NCBI RefSeq assembly: GCF_033542235.1
Contig: NZ_JAWRCU010000003.1
Location: 558,001 to 622,000, forward strand
Length of the DNA: 64,000 nucleotides
Direction: 5' to 3'
Source: JAWRCU01 sp033542235
GTDB taxonomy: Bacteria > Pseudomonadota > Alphaproteobacteria > Rhizobiales > Rhizobiaceae
The notes beneath the pieces were generated by a model. The model was not told where the DNA came from, searched no databases, and worked only from the letters and a program-made list of their open reading frames with translations. The stretch's first letter is position 1; every line of letters begins with the position of its first letter. A program made the translations under genes and the position numbers. Below, in pieces: positions 51,402 through 59,256 of this stretch.

Positions 51402-52556
51402 TCAACCTACCCCAGCGATCGCCTTGGCGAAATCGCCGGCCGAAAAGGGTTCGAGGTCGTCGACCTGCTCGCCGACGCCGATGAAATAGACCGGCAGCTT
51501 GTACTTGGCGGCAATCGCAACAAGTATGCCGCCGCGTGCCGTGCCGTCCAGCTTGGTCATGACCAGGCCGTTGACACCGGCGACATTGCGGAAGATCTCA
51601 ACCTGGTTGAGCGCGTTCTGTCCGGTTGTCGCGTCGACGGTCTGCAGCACGGTATGCGGCGCCTCCGGATCGAGCTTGCCGAGCACGCGCACGATCTTTT
51701 CCAGCTCCGCCATCAACTCAGCCTTGTTCTGCAGCCGGCCGGCAGTATCGATGATCAGCACGTCGGAGCCCTCTGCCTTCGCCTTTTCGAACGCGTCATA
51801 GGCGAGCCCCGCCGCATCGGCGCCGAGCTTCGAGGCGACGACCGTAGAGCCGGTCCGTTCGCCCCAGATCTTGAGCTGCTCGATTGCGGCGGCACGGAAT
51901 GTATCGCCGGCGGCCAGCGTCACCTTGAGGCCGCCCTGCACCAGCTTGGCGGCGAGCTTGCCGATCGTCGTCGTCTTGCCGGTGCCGTTGACGCCGACCA
52001 CCAGAATGACATGAGGCTTGTGCGAAAGATCGAGCTCCAGCGCCATCGCCACCGGCTTCAGGACCTTCTCGACCTCTTCGGCCATGATTGCCCGGACCTC
52101 GCCGTCGGAGACGTCGCGGCCGTAGCGGCCGGAGGCGAGCGCGTCAGTGACGCGCAGCGCCGTCTCCATGCCGAGATCGGCGCGGATCAGCACATCTTCC
52201 AGGTCTTGCAGCGTGTCCTCATCGAGCCGGCGCTTGGTGAACACGCCGGCGATATTGGAGGAAAGCTCCCGCGACGAGCGCGACAAGCCTTCCCGCAGCC
52301 TTTGGAACCATTTCGGCCGCGGCGCCGCCGTCGGGGCTCGGGGCGCCGGCTGAGCCTGAGCCTCAACTTTCTTGGCGACAGTGACTTTGGCGGTCGGCTG
52401 CGACGCTGCTGCCCCCCTCTCCCCGCCTGCGGGGAGAGGGGGGCAGAGGCGTTGTGGCAGAATCTGTCGGCTCAGGCTGGCCTGGTTGCGGCGACGGCAC
52501 TGCCGGGATTTCCGGCGGAGCAGGCGTCGGCTGAGGGCTTGGGGTTTCCGGCACAT
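51402..52556 (-). CDS. ftsY: Signal recognition particle receptor FtsY, C-terminal NG-domain part (frame broken upstream)
   Basis: This frame carries the complete NG GTPase of FtsY: helical N domain (RLREGLSRSSRELSSNIAGV), G1 GVNGTGKTTTIGKLA, the DTFRAAA motif, G3 DTAGRLQNKAELM, G4 TKLDGTARGG and the C-terminal GVGEQVDDLEPFSAGDFAKA. It binds SRP at the membrane for co-translational targeting and is essential. The first about 45 residues from 52556 are out-of-frame reading of the N-terminal half. Real homology starts after the palindrome at 52411-52444. The N-terminal half is in another frame (52363-52938). Deleting 34 bp joins them to 500 codons. Either a real insertion or an assembly indel. 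Confidence 0.85.
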   Translation of the reverse strand: MCRKPQALSRRLLRRKSRQCRRRNQASLSRQILPQRLCPPLPAGGERGAAASQPTAKVTVAKKVEAQAQPAPRAPTAAPRPKWFQRLREGLSRSSRELSSNIAGVFTKRRLDEDTLQDLEDVLIRADLGMETALRVTDALASGRYGRDVSDGEVRAIMAEEVEKVLKPVAMALELDLSHKPHVILVVGVNGTGKTTTIGKLAAKLVQGGLKVTLAAGDTFRAAAIEQLKIWGERTGSTVVASKLGADAAGLAYDAFEKAKAEGSDVLIIDTAGRLQNKAELMAELEKIVRVLGKLDPEAPHTVLQTVDATTGQNALNQVEIFRNVAGVNGLVMTKLDGTARGGILVAIAAKYKLPVYFIGVGEQVDDLEPFSAGDFAKAIAGVG

Positions 52557-52938
52557 GCTCCGGGCCGGGCGGCTGTTGCGGGGGTGGTGCGGGCGCCGGG
52601 ACCTCGACAGGGGTCGGCTCAGGCACCGGCGCCTCGGGCTGAGACGGCGCGGGCTTGCCGGGCACTTCCGGCGGCGTGGGCTCGGCAGGCGTCGGCTGTG
52701 GAACGACCTCGGGCTCCGGCTTTGCAGGCGTCTCCGGCGTCGGAGCCGGCGGAGTCTCGGGCGGCGCCGGCGGTTCGGCGGGGGTCGGTTCGGGCTGGAT
52801 CGGCTCTCGCGGCTCCTGATCTTTCAGGGCCTTGAGCGCCTCGAAATTGAGCGGCGGAAGCGTCTCATTTTCCGCCGGCCGCTCTTCGGCCTCCGTGCGG
52901 CCAAATGAAAAGACCTTCTTGATGAAGCCTAAAGCCAT
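52363..52938 (-). CDS. ftsY: FtsY N-terminal region (acidic/Pro-rich A domain), frame-separated from NG domain
   Basis: Starts MALGFIKKVFSFGRTEAEER, a basic membrane-binding helix as in alphaproteobacterial FtsY, followed by about 130 residues of Pro/Glu-rich linker (PEPTPAEPPAPPETPPAP-like). After SATTPLPPSPRRRGEGG the reading enters the palindrome and then a wrong frame, stopping at 52363. It has no independent domain. The genuine product would be this part joined to the NG domain. Starts 16 nt after the mtaB stop. Confidence 0.75.
   Translation of the reverse strand: MALGFIKKVFSFGRTEAEERPAENETLPPLNFEALKALKDQEPREPIQPEPTPAEPPAPPETPPAPTPETPAKPEPEVVPQPTPAEPTPPEVPGKPAPSQPEAPVPEPTPVEVPAPAPPPQQPPGPEHVPETPSPQPTPAPPEIPAVPSPQPGQPEPTDSATTPLPPSPRRRGEGGSSVAADRQSHCRQES
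52411..52444. repeat. 34-bp perfect palindrome inside the ftsY coding region
   Basis: Arms 52411-52426 and 52429-52444 (16 nt each, GCCCCCCTCTCCCCGC and its complement) flank a 2-nt CT centre; symmetry extends two more bases each side. The core CCCTCTCCCCG is shared with the element at 25498-25564. Its length, 34 = 3x11+1, equals the frame offset between the two ftsY parts. Confidence 0.95.
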
Positions 52939-52953
52939 CGCTGAACCGTCGCC

Positions 52954-54237
52954 TCAGGCAGCCAGCGCAGGCAGCGTGGCGGCGATCAGCCGCTGGCCGT
53001 CATGGCCGGTGACTACCCCCTGGATGACCTCGCCCGGACGGCCCTGCTCGACCGCGCAGGGCGTAAACCCTTCCGTGCGGCCGATATTGTCATGCTCGAC
53101 GAGAATCGATTGCCGTGTGCTCATGAGGGATTCCAGATGCCGGTGATAGGCCGCCTCGCCGGCCCTTCTCAGCCGCGCGGCGCGCTCCTTGACCACCTCC
53201 CGCCTGACTTGCGGCATGCGCGCAGCCGGGGTTCCCTCGCGCGGCGAGAACGGGAAGACGTGGAGATGGCTCAGCCCGCATTCCTCGACGATCCTGAGCG
53301 AGTTCTCGAACATAGCCTCGGTCTCGGTCGGGAAACCGGCGATGATGTCGGCGCCGAAGACGATGTCCGGCCGGATCCTGCGCACCTCCTCGCAGAAGCC
53401 GATGGAATGCTCGCGAAGATGCCGGCGCTTCATGCGCTTCAGGATCATGTCGTCGCCGGACTGCAGGGACAGGTGCAGATGCGGCATCAACCGCTTCTCG
53501 GTAGCGATCGCCTCCATGAGGTCGCCGTCGGCCTCGATCGAATCGATGGACGACAGCCTCAGCCGCCTGACGTCCGGCACCTGCCTGAGGATCGTCTTCA
53601 CCAGCCTGCCGAGCTTGGGGCTGCCGGGCAGGTCCGCGCCGTAGCTCGTCAGGTCGACGCCGGTGAGCACGATCTCGGCATAACCGTTGCCGGCAAGCCG
53701 CTTCACCTGCTCCACGACCGCGCCCATCGGCACCGAACGTGAATTGCCGCGGCCGTAGGGGATGATGCAGAAGGTGCAGCGGTGGTCGCAGCCGTTCTGC
53801 ACCTGCACGAAGGCCCGGGCACGCCCTTCGATCGCGTCGACCATATGGCCGGCCGTCTCACGCACGGAGAAGATGTCGTTGACGCGCGCCTTCTCGGTGT
53901 CGTTGACGCCGAAATCCGGCAGCGCGCGGTAGCTGCTTGCCTTCAGCTTTTCCTCGTTGCCGAGCACGAGGTCGACCTCGGCCATCGCGGCGAAGCTCTT
54001 CGGATCGGTTTGCGCAGCACAGCCGGTGACGATGATCCTCGCCGTCGGGTTCTCGCGGCGCGCTTTCCGGATCGATTGCCTAGCCTGGCGAACGGCTTCG
54101 GCCGTCACGGCGCAGGTGTTGAAGATCACGGCACCGTCCTTCAGCCCATCAAGGCCGGCGGCTTCCGCCTCGCGGCGCATCACCTCGGATTCATAGGTGT
54201 TCAGCCGGCAGCCGAATGTGACGATGTCGACTGCCAT
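52954..54237 (-). CDS. mtaB: tRNA t(6)A37 methylthiotransferase MtaB
   Basis: A 427-residue radical-SAM methylthiotransferase that makes ms2t6A in tRNA. N-terminal UPF0004 domain with cluster Cys10 (TFGCRLNTYES), Cys42 (FNTCAVTAEAV) and Cys73 (VTGCAAQTDP). Radical-SAM CxxxCxxC at Cys150, 154 and 157 (GCDHRCTFCIIPYGRG). A C-terminal TRAM-like segment. CRLN at the N-terminus marks the MtaB group, not MiaB. The ATG at 54237 overlaps the dapF stop by 1 nt (TGATG). Confidence 0.94.
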   Translation of the reverse strand: MAVDIVTFGCRLNTYESEVMRREAEAAGLDGLKDGAVIFNTCAVTAEAVRQARQSIRKARRENPTARIIVTGCAAQTDPKSFAAMAEVDLVLGNEEKLKASSYRALPDFGVNDTEKARVNDIFSVRETAGHMVDAIEGRARAFVQVQNGCDHRCTFCIIPYGRGNSRSVPMGAVVEQVKRLAGNGYAEIVLTGVDLTSYGADLPGSPKLGRLVKTILRQVPDVRRLRLSSIDSIEADGDLMEAIATEKRLMPHLHLSLQSGDDMILKRMKRRHLREHSIGFCEEVRRIRPDIVFGADIIAGFPTETEAMFENSLRIVEECGLSHLHVFPFSPREGTPAARMPQVRREVVKERAARLRRAGEAAYHRHLESLMSTRQSILVEHDNIGRTEGFTPCAVEQGRPGEVIQGVVTGHDGQRLIAATLPALAA

Positions 54238-55118
54238 CAGGCCACTTCCTGCGCGTCGCGCGCCCAGGCACCGGTCGCGGGATCGAACGTGCCGGAGAAT
54301 TCCCATTCGGCGGGGCCGGTCAGGATGACATGATCGTCGGCACGCCATTCGACCCTGAGCAGGCCACCCGGCGCAGTCAGGGCGACCTTGCGTTCCGTGC
54401 GGCCGGTACGAGCGGCAGCGACCACGGTTGCACAGGCGGCCGAGCCGCAGGCCCTGGTCAGACCCGCTCCGCGCTCCCAGGTGCGGATCGTGATCGCATC
54501 GCGAGCCGTCACCTCGGCAATGGTGATGTTGGCGCGCTCCGGGAAGATTGGATGATTTTCGAGCAGCGGGCCGAAGCGGTCGAGATCGTATGACCAAACA
54601 TCACGATCGACCCAGAAGATGGCGTGCGGGTTGCCCATGGAGACGACCGAAGGCGAGTGCAGCACCGGCGCGTCGATCGGCCCGATCTGCAGCTCGATGG
54701 CGCGCGTATCCCGGAATTCTTCGGCGAGCGGTATGTCCTGCCAGCCAAGACGCGGCACGCCCATGTCGACCGAGATCAGCCCGTCGGCATGCTCTTCCGC
54801 ATTGAGGATGCCGGCGACTGTCTCGAAGGTGAACAGCCTCTGACCGGTATCCGCGGCGAGCGCCTGCACCACGCAGCGCGTCCCATTACCGCAGGCCTGC
54901 GCGCCGGAGCCGTCCGAGTTCAGTATCTCGATGAAATAGGCGGTACCAGGCCTCTTCGGATCGTGGATCGCCATGATTTGGTCGAACCTGGTCGCCTGAT
55001 CCGCGTTGAGCGCGATCGCCGCAGCCGGCGTGACGCGGTCCGCACGGCCGCGCATATCGGCGACGATGATCTCGTTGCCGGCCCCGTTCATCTTGGCGAA
55101 AGGCGCTGCCGTGCCCAA
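54237..55118 (-). CDS. dapF: Diaminopimelate epimerase
   Basis: A 293-residue enzyme that converts LL- to meso-diaminopimelate for peptidoglycan and lysine. The two catalytic Cys are in AQACGNGTRCVVQAL (about Cys76) and RACGSAACATVVAA (about Cys222). MNGAGNEIIVADMRG is the usual N-terminus, preceded here by MGTAAPFAK. The start is a TTG at 55118 with GGAG 8 nt upstream; no ATG is available before the conserved residues. Co-transcribed with mtaB. Confidence 0.93.
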   Translation of the reverse strand: MGTAAPFAKMNGAGNEIIVADMRGRADRVTPAAAIALNADQATRFDQIMAIHDPKRPGTAYFIEILNSDGSGAQACGNGTRCVVQALAADTGQRLFTFETVAGILNAEEHADGLISVDMGVPRLGWQDIPLAEEFRDTRAIELQIGPIDAPVLHSPSVVSMGNPHAIFWVDRDVWSYDLDRFGPLLENHPIFPERANITIAEVTARDAITIRTWERGAGLTRACGSAACATVVAAARTGRTERKVALTAPGGLLRVEWRADDHVILTGPAEWEFSGTFDPATGAWARDAQEVA

Positions 55119-55264
55119 TTCCGTGGCTCCCAACTGCGTTCGGGGCCTATATGGCGGAAAAGGGTTGGAATTGCCAGCGCTGCGACGGATCGCGCGCCTC
55201 AGTTCACTGTGATCGGGCCCGGTCGGAGAGTGCAAGAGCCGACGTGGCCAGCCAACCGGGATGC

Positions 55265-56293
55265 TTAGGCGGCCTTCCCTGTCGGCTGCGCAATTTCGAG
55301 CACCGGGAAATGGCACGCAACCTTCCGGCCGGGCTTGTGCTCGACCAGCGCCGGGCGCTCCGTGCGGCAACGATCCTGCGCAATCGGACAGCGTGGATGG
55401 AAGCGGCAGCCTGCAGGCGGCTTGAGCGGACTTGGCACATCACCCGACAGGATAATGCGTTTGCGGCGCCCGCCTGGGGTCGTCTCCACCACCGGTACCG
55501 CCGAAATCAGAGCTTGGCTATATGGATGCGCTGGGGCTGCGAACACCTCTTCCGAGGGCCCCTCTTCCACGATCGAGCCGAGATACATCACCGCAATGCG
55601 CGTAGAGACCTGACGCACCACCGACAGATCGTGGGCGATGAAGATATAGGTGAGCTCCAGCTTGTCCTGGAGATCGGCCAGGAGATTGACGATCTGCGCC
55701 TGCACCGACACATCCAGGGCCGAGACAGGCTCGTCCAGCACCACGAGGTCCGGATTGAGCGCGATGGCGCGCGCGATACCGACGCGCTGGCGCTGGCCGC
55801 CGGAGAATTCATGCGGATAGCGAACCACGTGATCCGGCAGCAGCCCGACCAGCTCGAACAATTCCGCCACACGTTCGCGTATTCCGGCGGCGCTGAGTTT
55901 GGTGTGGATATGCAGCGGCTCGGCAACCAGATCGCCGACGCGGCGGCGCGGGTTGAGCGACGCCGACGGGTCCTGGAAGACCATCTGCAGGCGGCGGCGC
56001 AGTGGCCTCAAATCGCTCAGCGATTTCGACGTGACGTCGTCGCCTTCGAACAGGAGCTGGCCGTCCGTGATGTCGTAGAGCCGGACCAGGCAGCGCGCCA
56101 ATGTCGACTTCCCGCAGCCGGATTCCCCAACCAGGCCCAGCGTTTCACCGCGCCGCACGGTCAGCGATACATTGTCGACGGCATGCACCACCCGACGCCC
56201 TTCGGAAGAGAAGCGGGTACCGATGGAAAAGCGCTTGCTCAAGGCACGCGTCTCGAGAATGGGCCGATCCTTGCCCGTCATCTGTTCGCTCAT
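55265..56293 (-). CDS. Oligopeptide ABC transporter ATPase (OppF-like)
   Basis: A 342-residue ABC ATPase. Walker A GESGCGKST, signature FSGGQRQRVGIARAI, Walker B LVVLDEPVSALDV, and the C-terminal oligopeptide-ATPase extension with Cys-rich end (GCRFHPRCPIAQDRC), a 4Fe-4S-type motif common in Dpp/Opp ATPases. It overlaps the previous ATPase gene (ATGA). It is the last gene of the peptide operon. Confidence 0.93.
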   Translation of the reverse strand: MSEQMTGKDRPILETRALSKRFSIGTRFSSEGRRVVHAVDNVSLTVRRGETLGLVGESGCGKSTLARCLVRLYDITDGQLLFEGDDVTSKSLSDLRPLRRRLQMVFQDPSASLNPRRRVGDLVAEPLHIHTKLSAAGIRERVAELFELVGLLPDHVVRYPHEFSGGQRQRVGIARAIALNPDLVVLDEPVSALDVSVQAQIVNLLADLQDKLELTYIFIAHDLSVVRQVSTRIAVMYLGSIVEEGPSEEVFAAPAHPYSQALISAVPVVETTPGGRRKRIILSGDVPSPLKPPAGCRFHPRCPIAQDRCRTERPALVEHKPGRKVACHFPVLEIAQPTGKAA

Positions 56294-57249
56294 GCTTGCG
56301 CCATCCGGAAACATGCGGCGGCATGGCTTTGTCCGGCGAGGTCAGGCTTGCTCGCATCACAAGGCTCGTAGCGCACCGGGCAGCGCGGCGCGAAGGCACA
56401 GCCCTTCGGCAGCCGCAAAAGGGAGGGAGGAGAACCGGGAATGGCTGGCAGGCGCAGAGGCCTCTCGCCCGAGAGCGGGGGGATCGAGCCGAGCAGCGCC
56501 CGCGTGTATGGATGCGACGGATCGGTGAACAGGTCCGCCCGGCTGCCACGCTCCACGATGCGGCCGGCATACATCACCATCACCCGATCCGCGAGCTCGG
56601 AAACCACGCCCATGTCGTGCGTGATGAACACCACCGCCGAATTGTGGGTCGCCCGCAGCTTCCGGACGAGATCGAGGATGCCCGCCTGCACGGTAACGTC
56701 GAGCGCGGTGGTGGGTTCGTCCGCAACCAGCAGCGCCGGGTTGCAGGACAACGCCATGGCGATCACCGCTCGCTGGCGCATGCCACCCGAAAGCTGGTGC
56801 GGATAGCGCGACATGGCCTCGCGCGGGTTCGGGAAATTCACTTCCGCCAGCAGACTTTCAACGCGCTCCAGAGCCGCGGACTTGCTGAGGCGCTGATGAG
56901 TGCGGATCTGCTCGGCGATCTGCCAGCCGATAGTGTAGACCGGCGTCAGCGCCGTCATCGGGTCTTGGAAGATCATGGCAATCTCGTTGCCGCGCAAGCG
57001 CCGCAACGCGCGCGCCGGAAGCCCTACCAGCTCGCGCCCCTTGTAGCGGATCGAGCCTTCGATCACCGCATTGGGATCGGTGATGAGCCCCATGACAGCC
57101 AGCAGCGACACGGTCTTGCCCGACCCGGATTCGCCAACCACGCCAAGGATCTCCCCCTCCTCCAGGTCGAAGGAGACGCCGTCGATGGCCCGCACCACAC
57201 CGTCGTCGGTGCGGAAGGACACCCTGAGGTCGCGCACCGAGAGCATCAT
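56290..57249 (-). CDS. Oligopeptide ABC transporter ATPase (OppD-like)
   Basis: A 319-residue ABC ATPase. Walker A GESGSGKT, signature LSGGMRQRAVIAMAL (Gly-Met variant of OppD), Walker B LLVADEPTTALDV and C-terminal Cys motif (GCAFAPRCPVRYEPC). The ATG at 57249 overlaps the upstream permease stop (ATGA). It pairs with the OppF-like ATPase to energise peptide import. Confidence 0.93.
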   Translation of the reverse strand: MMLSVRDLRVSFRTDDGVVRAIDGVSFDLEEGEILGVVGESGSGKTVSLLAVMGLITDPNAVIEGSIRYKGRELVGLPARALRRLRGNEIAMIFQDPMTALTPVYTIGWQIAEQIRTHQRLSKSAALERVESLLAEVNFPNPREAMSRYPHQLSGGMRQRAVIAMALSCNPALLVADEPTTALDVTVQAGILDLVRKLRATHNSAVVFITHDMGVVSELADRVMVMYAGRIVERGSRADLFTDPSHPYTRALLGSIPPLSGERPLRLPAIPGSPPSLLRLPKGCAFAPRCPVRYEPCDASKPDLAGQSHAAACFRMAQA

Positions 57250-58217
57250 GCGGTCTTCACACGCGGATCGAGGACAATGTAGACGAAGTCGACCACCGCA
57301 TTGGAGATCACCACGAACATGGAAGCGTACATGACGGTGGCCATGATCATCGGCAGGTCCAGGCTCTGCAGCGCGTCGTAAGTCAGCTTGCCGATGCCCT
57401 GCAAACCAAAGACGACCTCGGTCAACAGCGCGGAACCGCCCACCAACGCACCGAAATCCAATCCGAACAGGGTGACGAACGCGATCAAGGATGTGCGTAG
57501 CGCGTGGCGCAGCAGGATGCTGGTTTCCGACAGGCCCTTGGCACGGGCAGTGCGGATGTAGTCCTCCTGCATGGATTCGATGATCGCTGCCCTGAGCACC
57601 CGGCCGTAGATACCGATATAAAGGATAGCGAGCGTGATCCACGGGATCACCAGCGTCAGGAACCAGCCCTTCGGGTCGTCGGAAAAATTCTTGTAGCCGA
57701 GCGGCGGCACCCAGGAGAACAGCCACGTGTCGTGGTAGCGGCTCTGCGTGAACAGGTTCATCACCTCGCCCAGCCAGTAAACCGGCATGGAGATGCCCAG
57801 CAGGCCGAGCGCCATCAGAAGCTTGTCCAGCCAGCTATCGCGCGTGGCCGCGGCGACGACCCCGATAATGATCGAAAATACCACCCACAGCACTGCCGCG
57901 CCGAACACCAGCGAAAGCGTGACGGGAACGGAGTCCAGCACGGCCGGGACAACCTTCCAGCCGCGATTGACGAACGAGGTGAGATCGCCGGTGACGAAGA
58001 TCTTCTTCATCATCAGCGCATACTGCACATAGAGCGGCCGGTCGAAGCCGAAGGAGTGTCGCACCGCTTCCAGCACCTCGGGCGATGCATTGCGGCCGGC
58101 AATGCGTGCCGCCGGGTCGGCGCCCGGAGTGGCAAAGAAGATCAGGAATACGATGACCGAGATGCCGAACATCACGAACAGCATCTGGCCCAGTCGGCGC
58201 AGGATCGCATAGATCAT
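57246..58217 (-). CDS. Oligopeptide ABC transporter permease (OppB-like)
   Basis: A 323-residue permease with about six spans. MIYAILRRLGQMLFVMFGISVIVFLIFF is the typical OppB/DppB first segment, GRNASPEVLEAVRHSFGFDRPLYVQY its periplasmic loop, and the EAA loop is DYIRTARAKGLSETSILLRHALR. Start overlaps the preceding gene stop by 1 nt (TGATG). Forms the channel with the OppC-like permease. Confidence 0.93.
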   Translation of the reverse strand: MIYAILRRLGQMLFVMFGISVIVFLIFFATPGADPAARIAGRNASPEVLEAVRHSFGFDRPLYVQYALMMKKIFVTGDLTSFVNRGWKVVPAVLDSVPVTLSLVFGAAVLWVVFSIIIGVVAAATRDSWLDKLLMALGLLGISMPVYWLGEVMNLFTQSRYHDTWLFSWVPPLGYKNFSDDPKGWFLTLVIPWITLAILYIGIYGRVLRAAIIESMQEDYIRTARAKGLSETSILLRHALRTSLIAFVTLFGLDFGALVGGSALLTEVVFGLQGIGKLTYDALQSLDLPMIMATVMYASMFVVISNAVVDFVYIVLDPRVKTA

Positions 58218-59233
58218 CAGTCGCGCCCCAACCGGACCTTGGAGCGCGGATCGAGCGCGTCGCGCAGACCGTCGCCGAAGACGTTGAGCGCCATCACCGA
58301 AACAGCGATGGCGATGCCCGGCGCCAGTGCCACAAGCGGACGCGTGTAGAGCAGGGACTGTCCATCCTGAATAATTGTCCCCCAGCTCGCGTCGGGCGGC
58401 TGCACGCCGATCGACAGGAAGGAAAGCGCCGATTCCGTCAGCATGTTCAGCGCCATCATCAACGGCACGAAGACGATGAGCGTAGTGGTGATGTTGGGCA
58501 GGATGTCCCGCCACAGAATCCTTGGCCCCGGCACGCCCAGATTGATGGCGGCCAGGACGAACTCGCTATTCCTCAGCGACAGCACCTGCCCGCGTATAGG
58601 CCGCGCGACATACGGGACATAGACGATGCCAATGATGATGATGGGCAGCCACAGGCTGCCGGACTCGATCGTTATCGGCCCCAGCGAGATGCCCTGCGCG
58701 ATCGTGACGATGGAGAGCGAGATCGCCAAAAGATAGATCGGAAAGGCCCACAAAATGTCGAGGAAGCGCGACAGCACCGTGTCCGTCACACCTCCAAAAA
58801 AGCCGGCGATCAGGCCGGCCGCCGTTCCGATTATTAGCGTCAGCACGGTCGCCGCGGCGGAGATGAGGAGCGAATTGAGCCCCCCGTAGAGCAGGCGGGC
58901 CATCACGTCCCGGCCCTGATTGTCCGCACCCAGGAAATAATTGCCGAGCCGCCAGGTAGGTCCGAGCGGCGTGTAGCCCAGCCCCAGACCTTCCGTGGAC
59001 TGTTCCATCACCGGCACGTCCTGGCCGTCGATAGTAATCACCGCGTCGAGCGTCGACACGAAGGGATCAACGCCGGCCCACCGCGCATAAAGCGGGGCGC
59101 TGAGGCATGCGATCACGATCAGGAGAAAGACGATCAGGGCCGCCATGGCAGCCCTGTTCCTCGTCAGCTTCGCAAAAGCGAGGGCCCAGGGCCCCCGCGT
59201 CCTGCGCGGCACAGCTACGACGTCACTCGACAC
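58217..59233 (-). CDS. Oligopeptide ABC transporter permease (OppC-like)
   Basis: A 338-residue permease. N-terminal cytosolic lead (RTRGPWALAFAKLTRNRAAMAAL), about six spans, the long periplasmic loop of DppC/OppC proteins (FLGADNQGRDVMARLLYGG), and the EAA loop (SEFVLAAINLGVPGPRILWRDILPN). The start is a GTG at 59233, 23 nt after the binding-protein gene. Part of the same operon. Confidence 0.93.
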   Translation of the reverse strand: MSSDVVAVPRRTRGPWALAFAKLTRNRAAMAALIVFLLIVIACLSAPLYARWAGVDPFVSTLDAVITIDGQDVPVMEQSTEGLGLGYTPLGPTWRLGNYFLGADNQGRDVMARLLYGGLNSLLISAAATVLTLIIGTAAGLIAGFFGGVTDTVLSRFLDILWAFPIYLLAISLSIVTIAQGISLGPITIESGSLWLPIIIIGIVYVPYVARPIRGQVLSLRNSEFVLAAINLGVPGPRILWRDILPNITTTLIVFVPLMMALNMLTESALSFLSIGVQPPDASWGTIIQDGQSLLYTRPLVALAPGIAIAVSVMALNVFGDGLRDALDPRSKVRLGRD

Positions 59234-59256
59234 GAGAGCGATCCGTCAACACAGCG

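Noticed and set aside
52363..52556. Programmed ribosomal frameshift in ftsY
   Set aside because: No slippery heptamer with downstream stimulator is apparent, and the palindrome length alone explains the frame offset.
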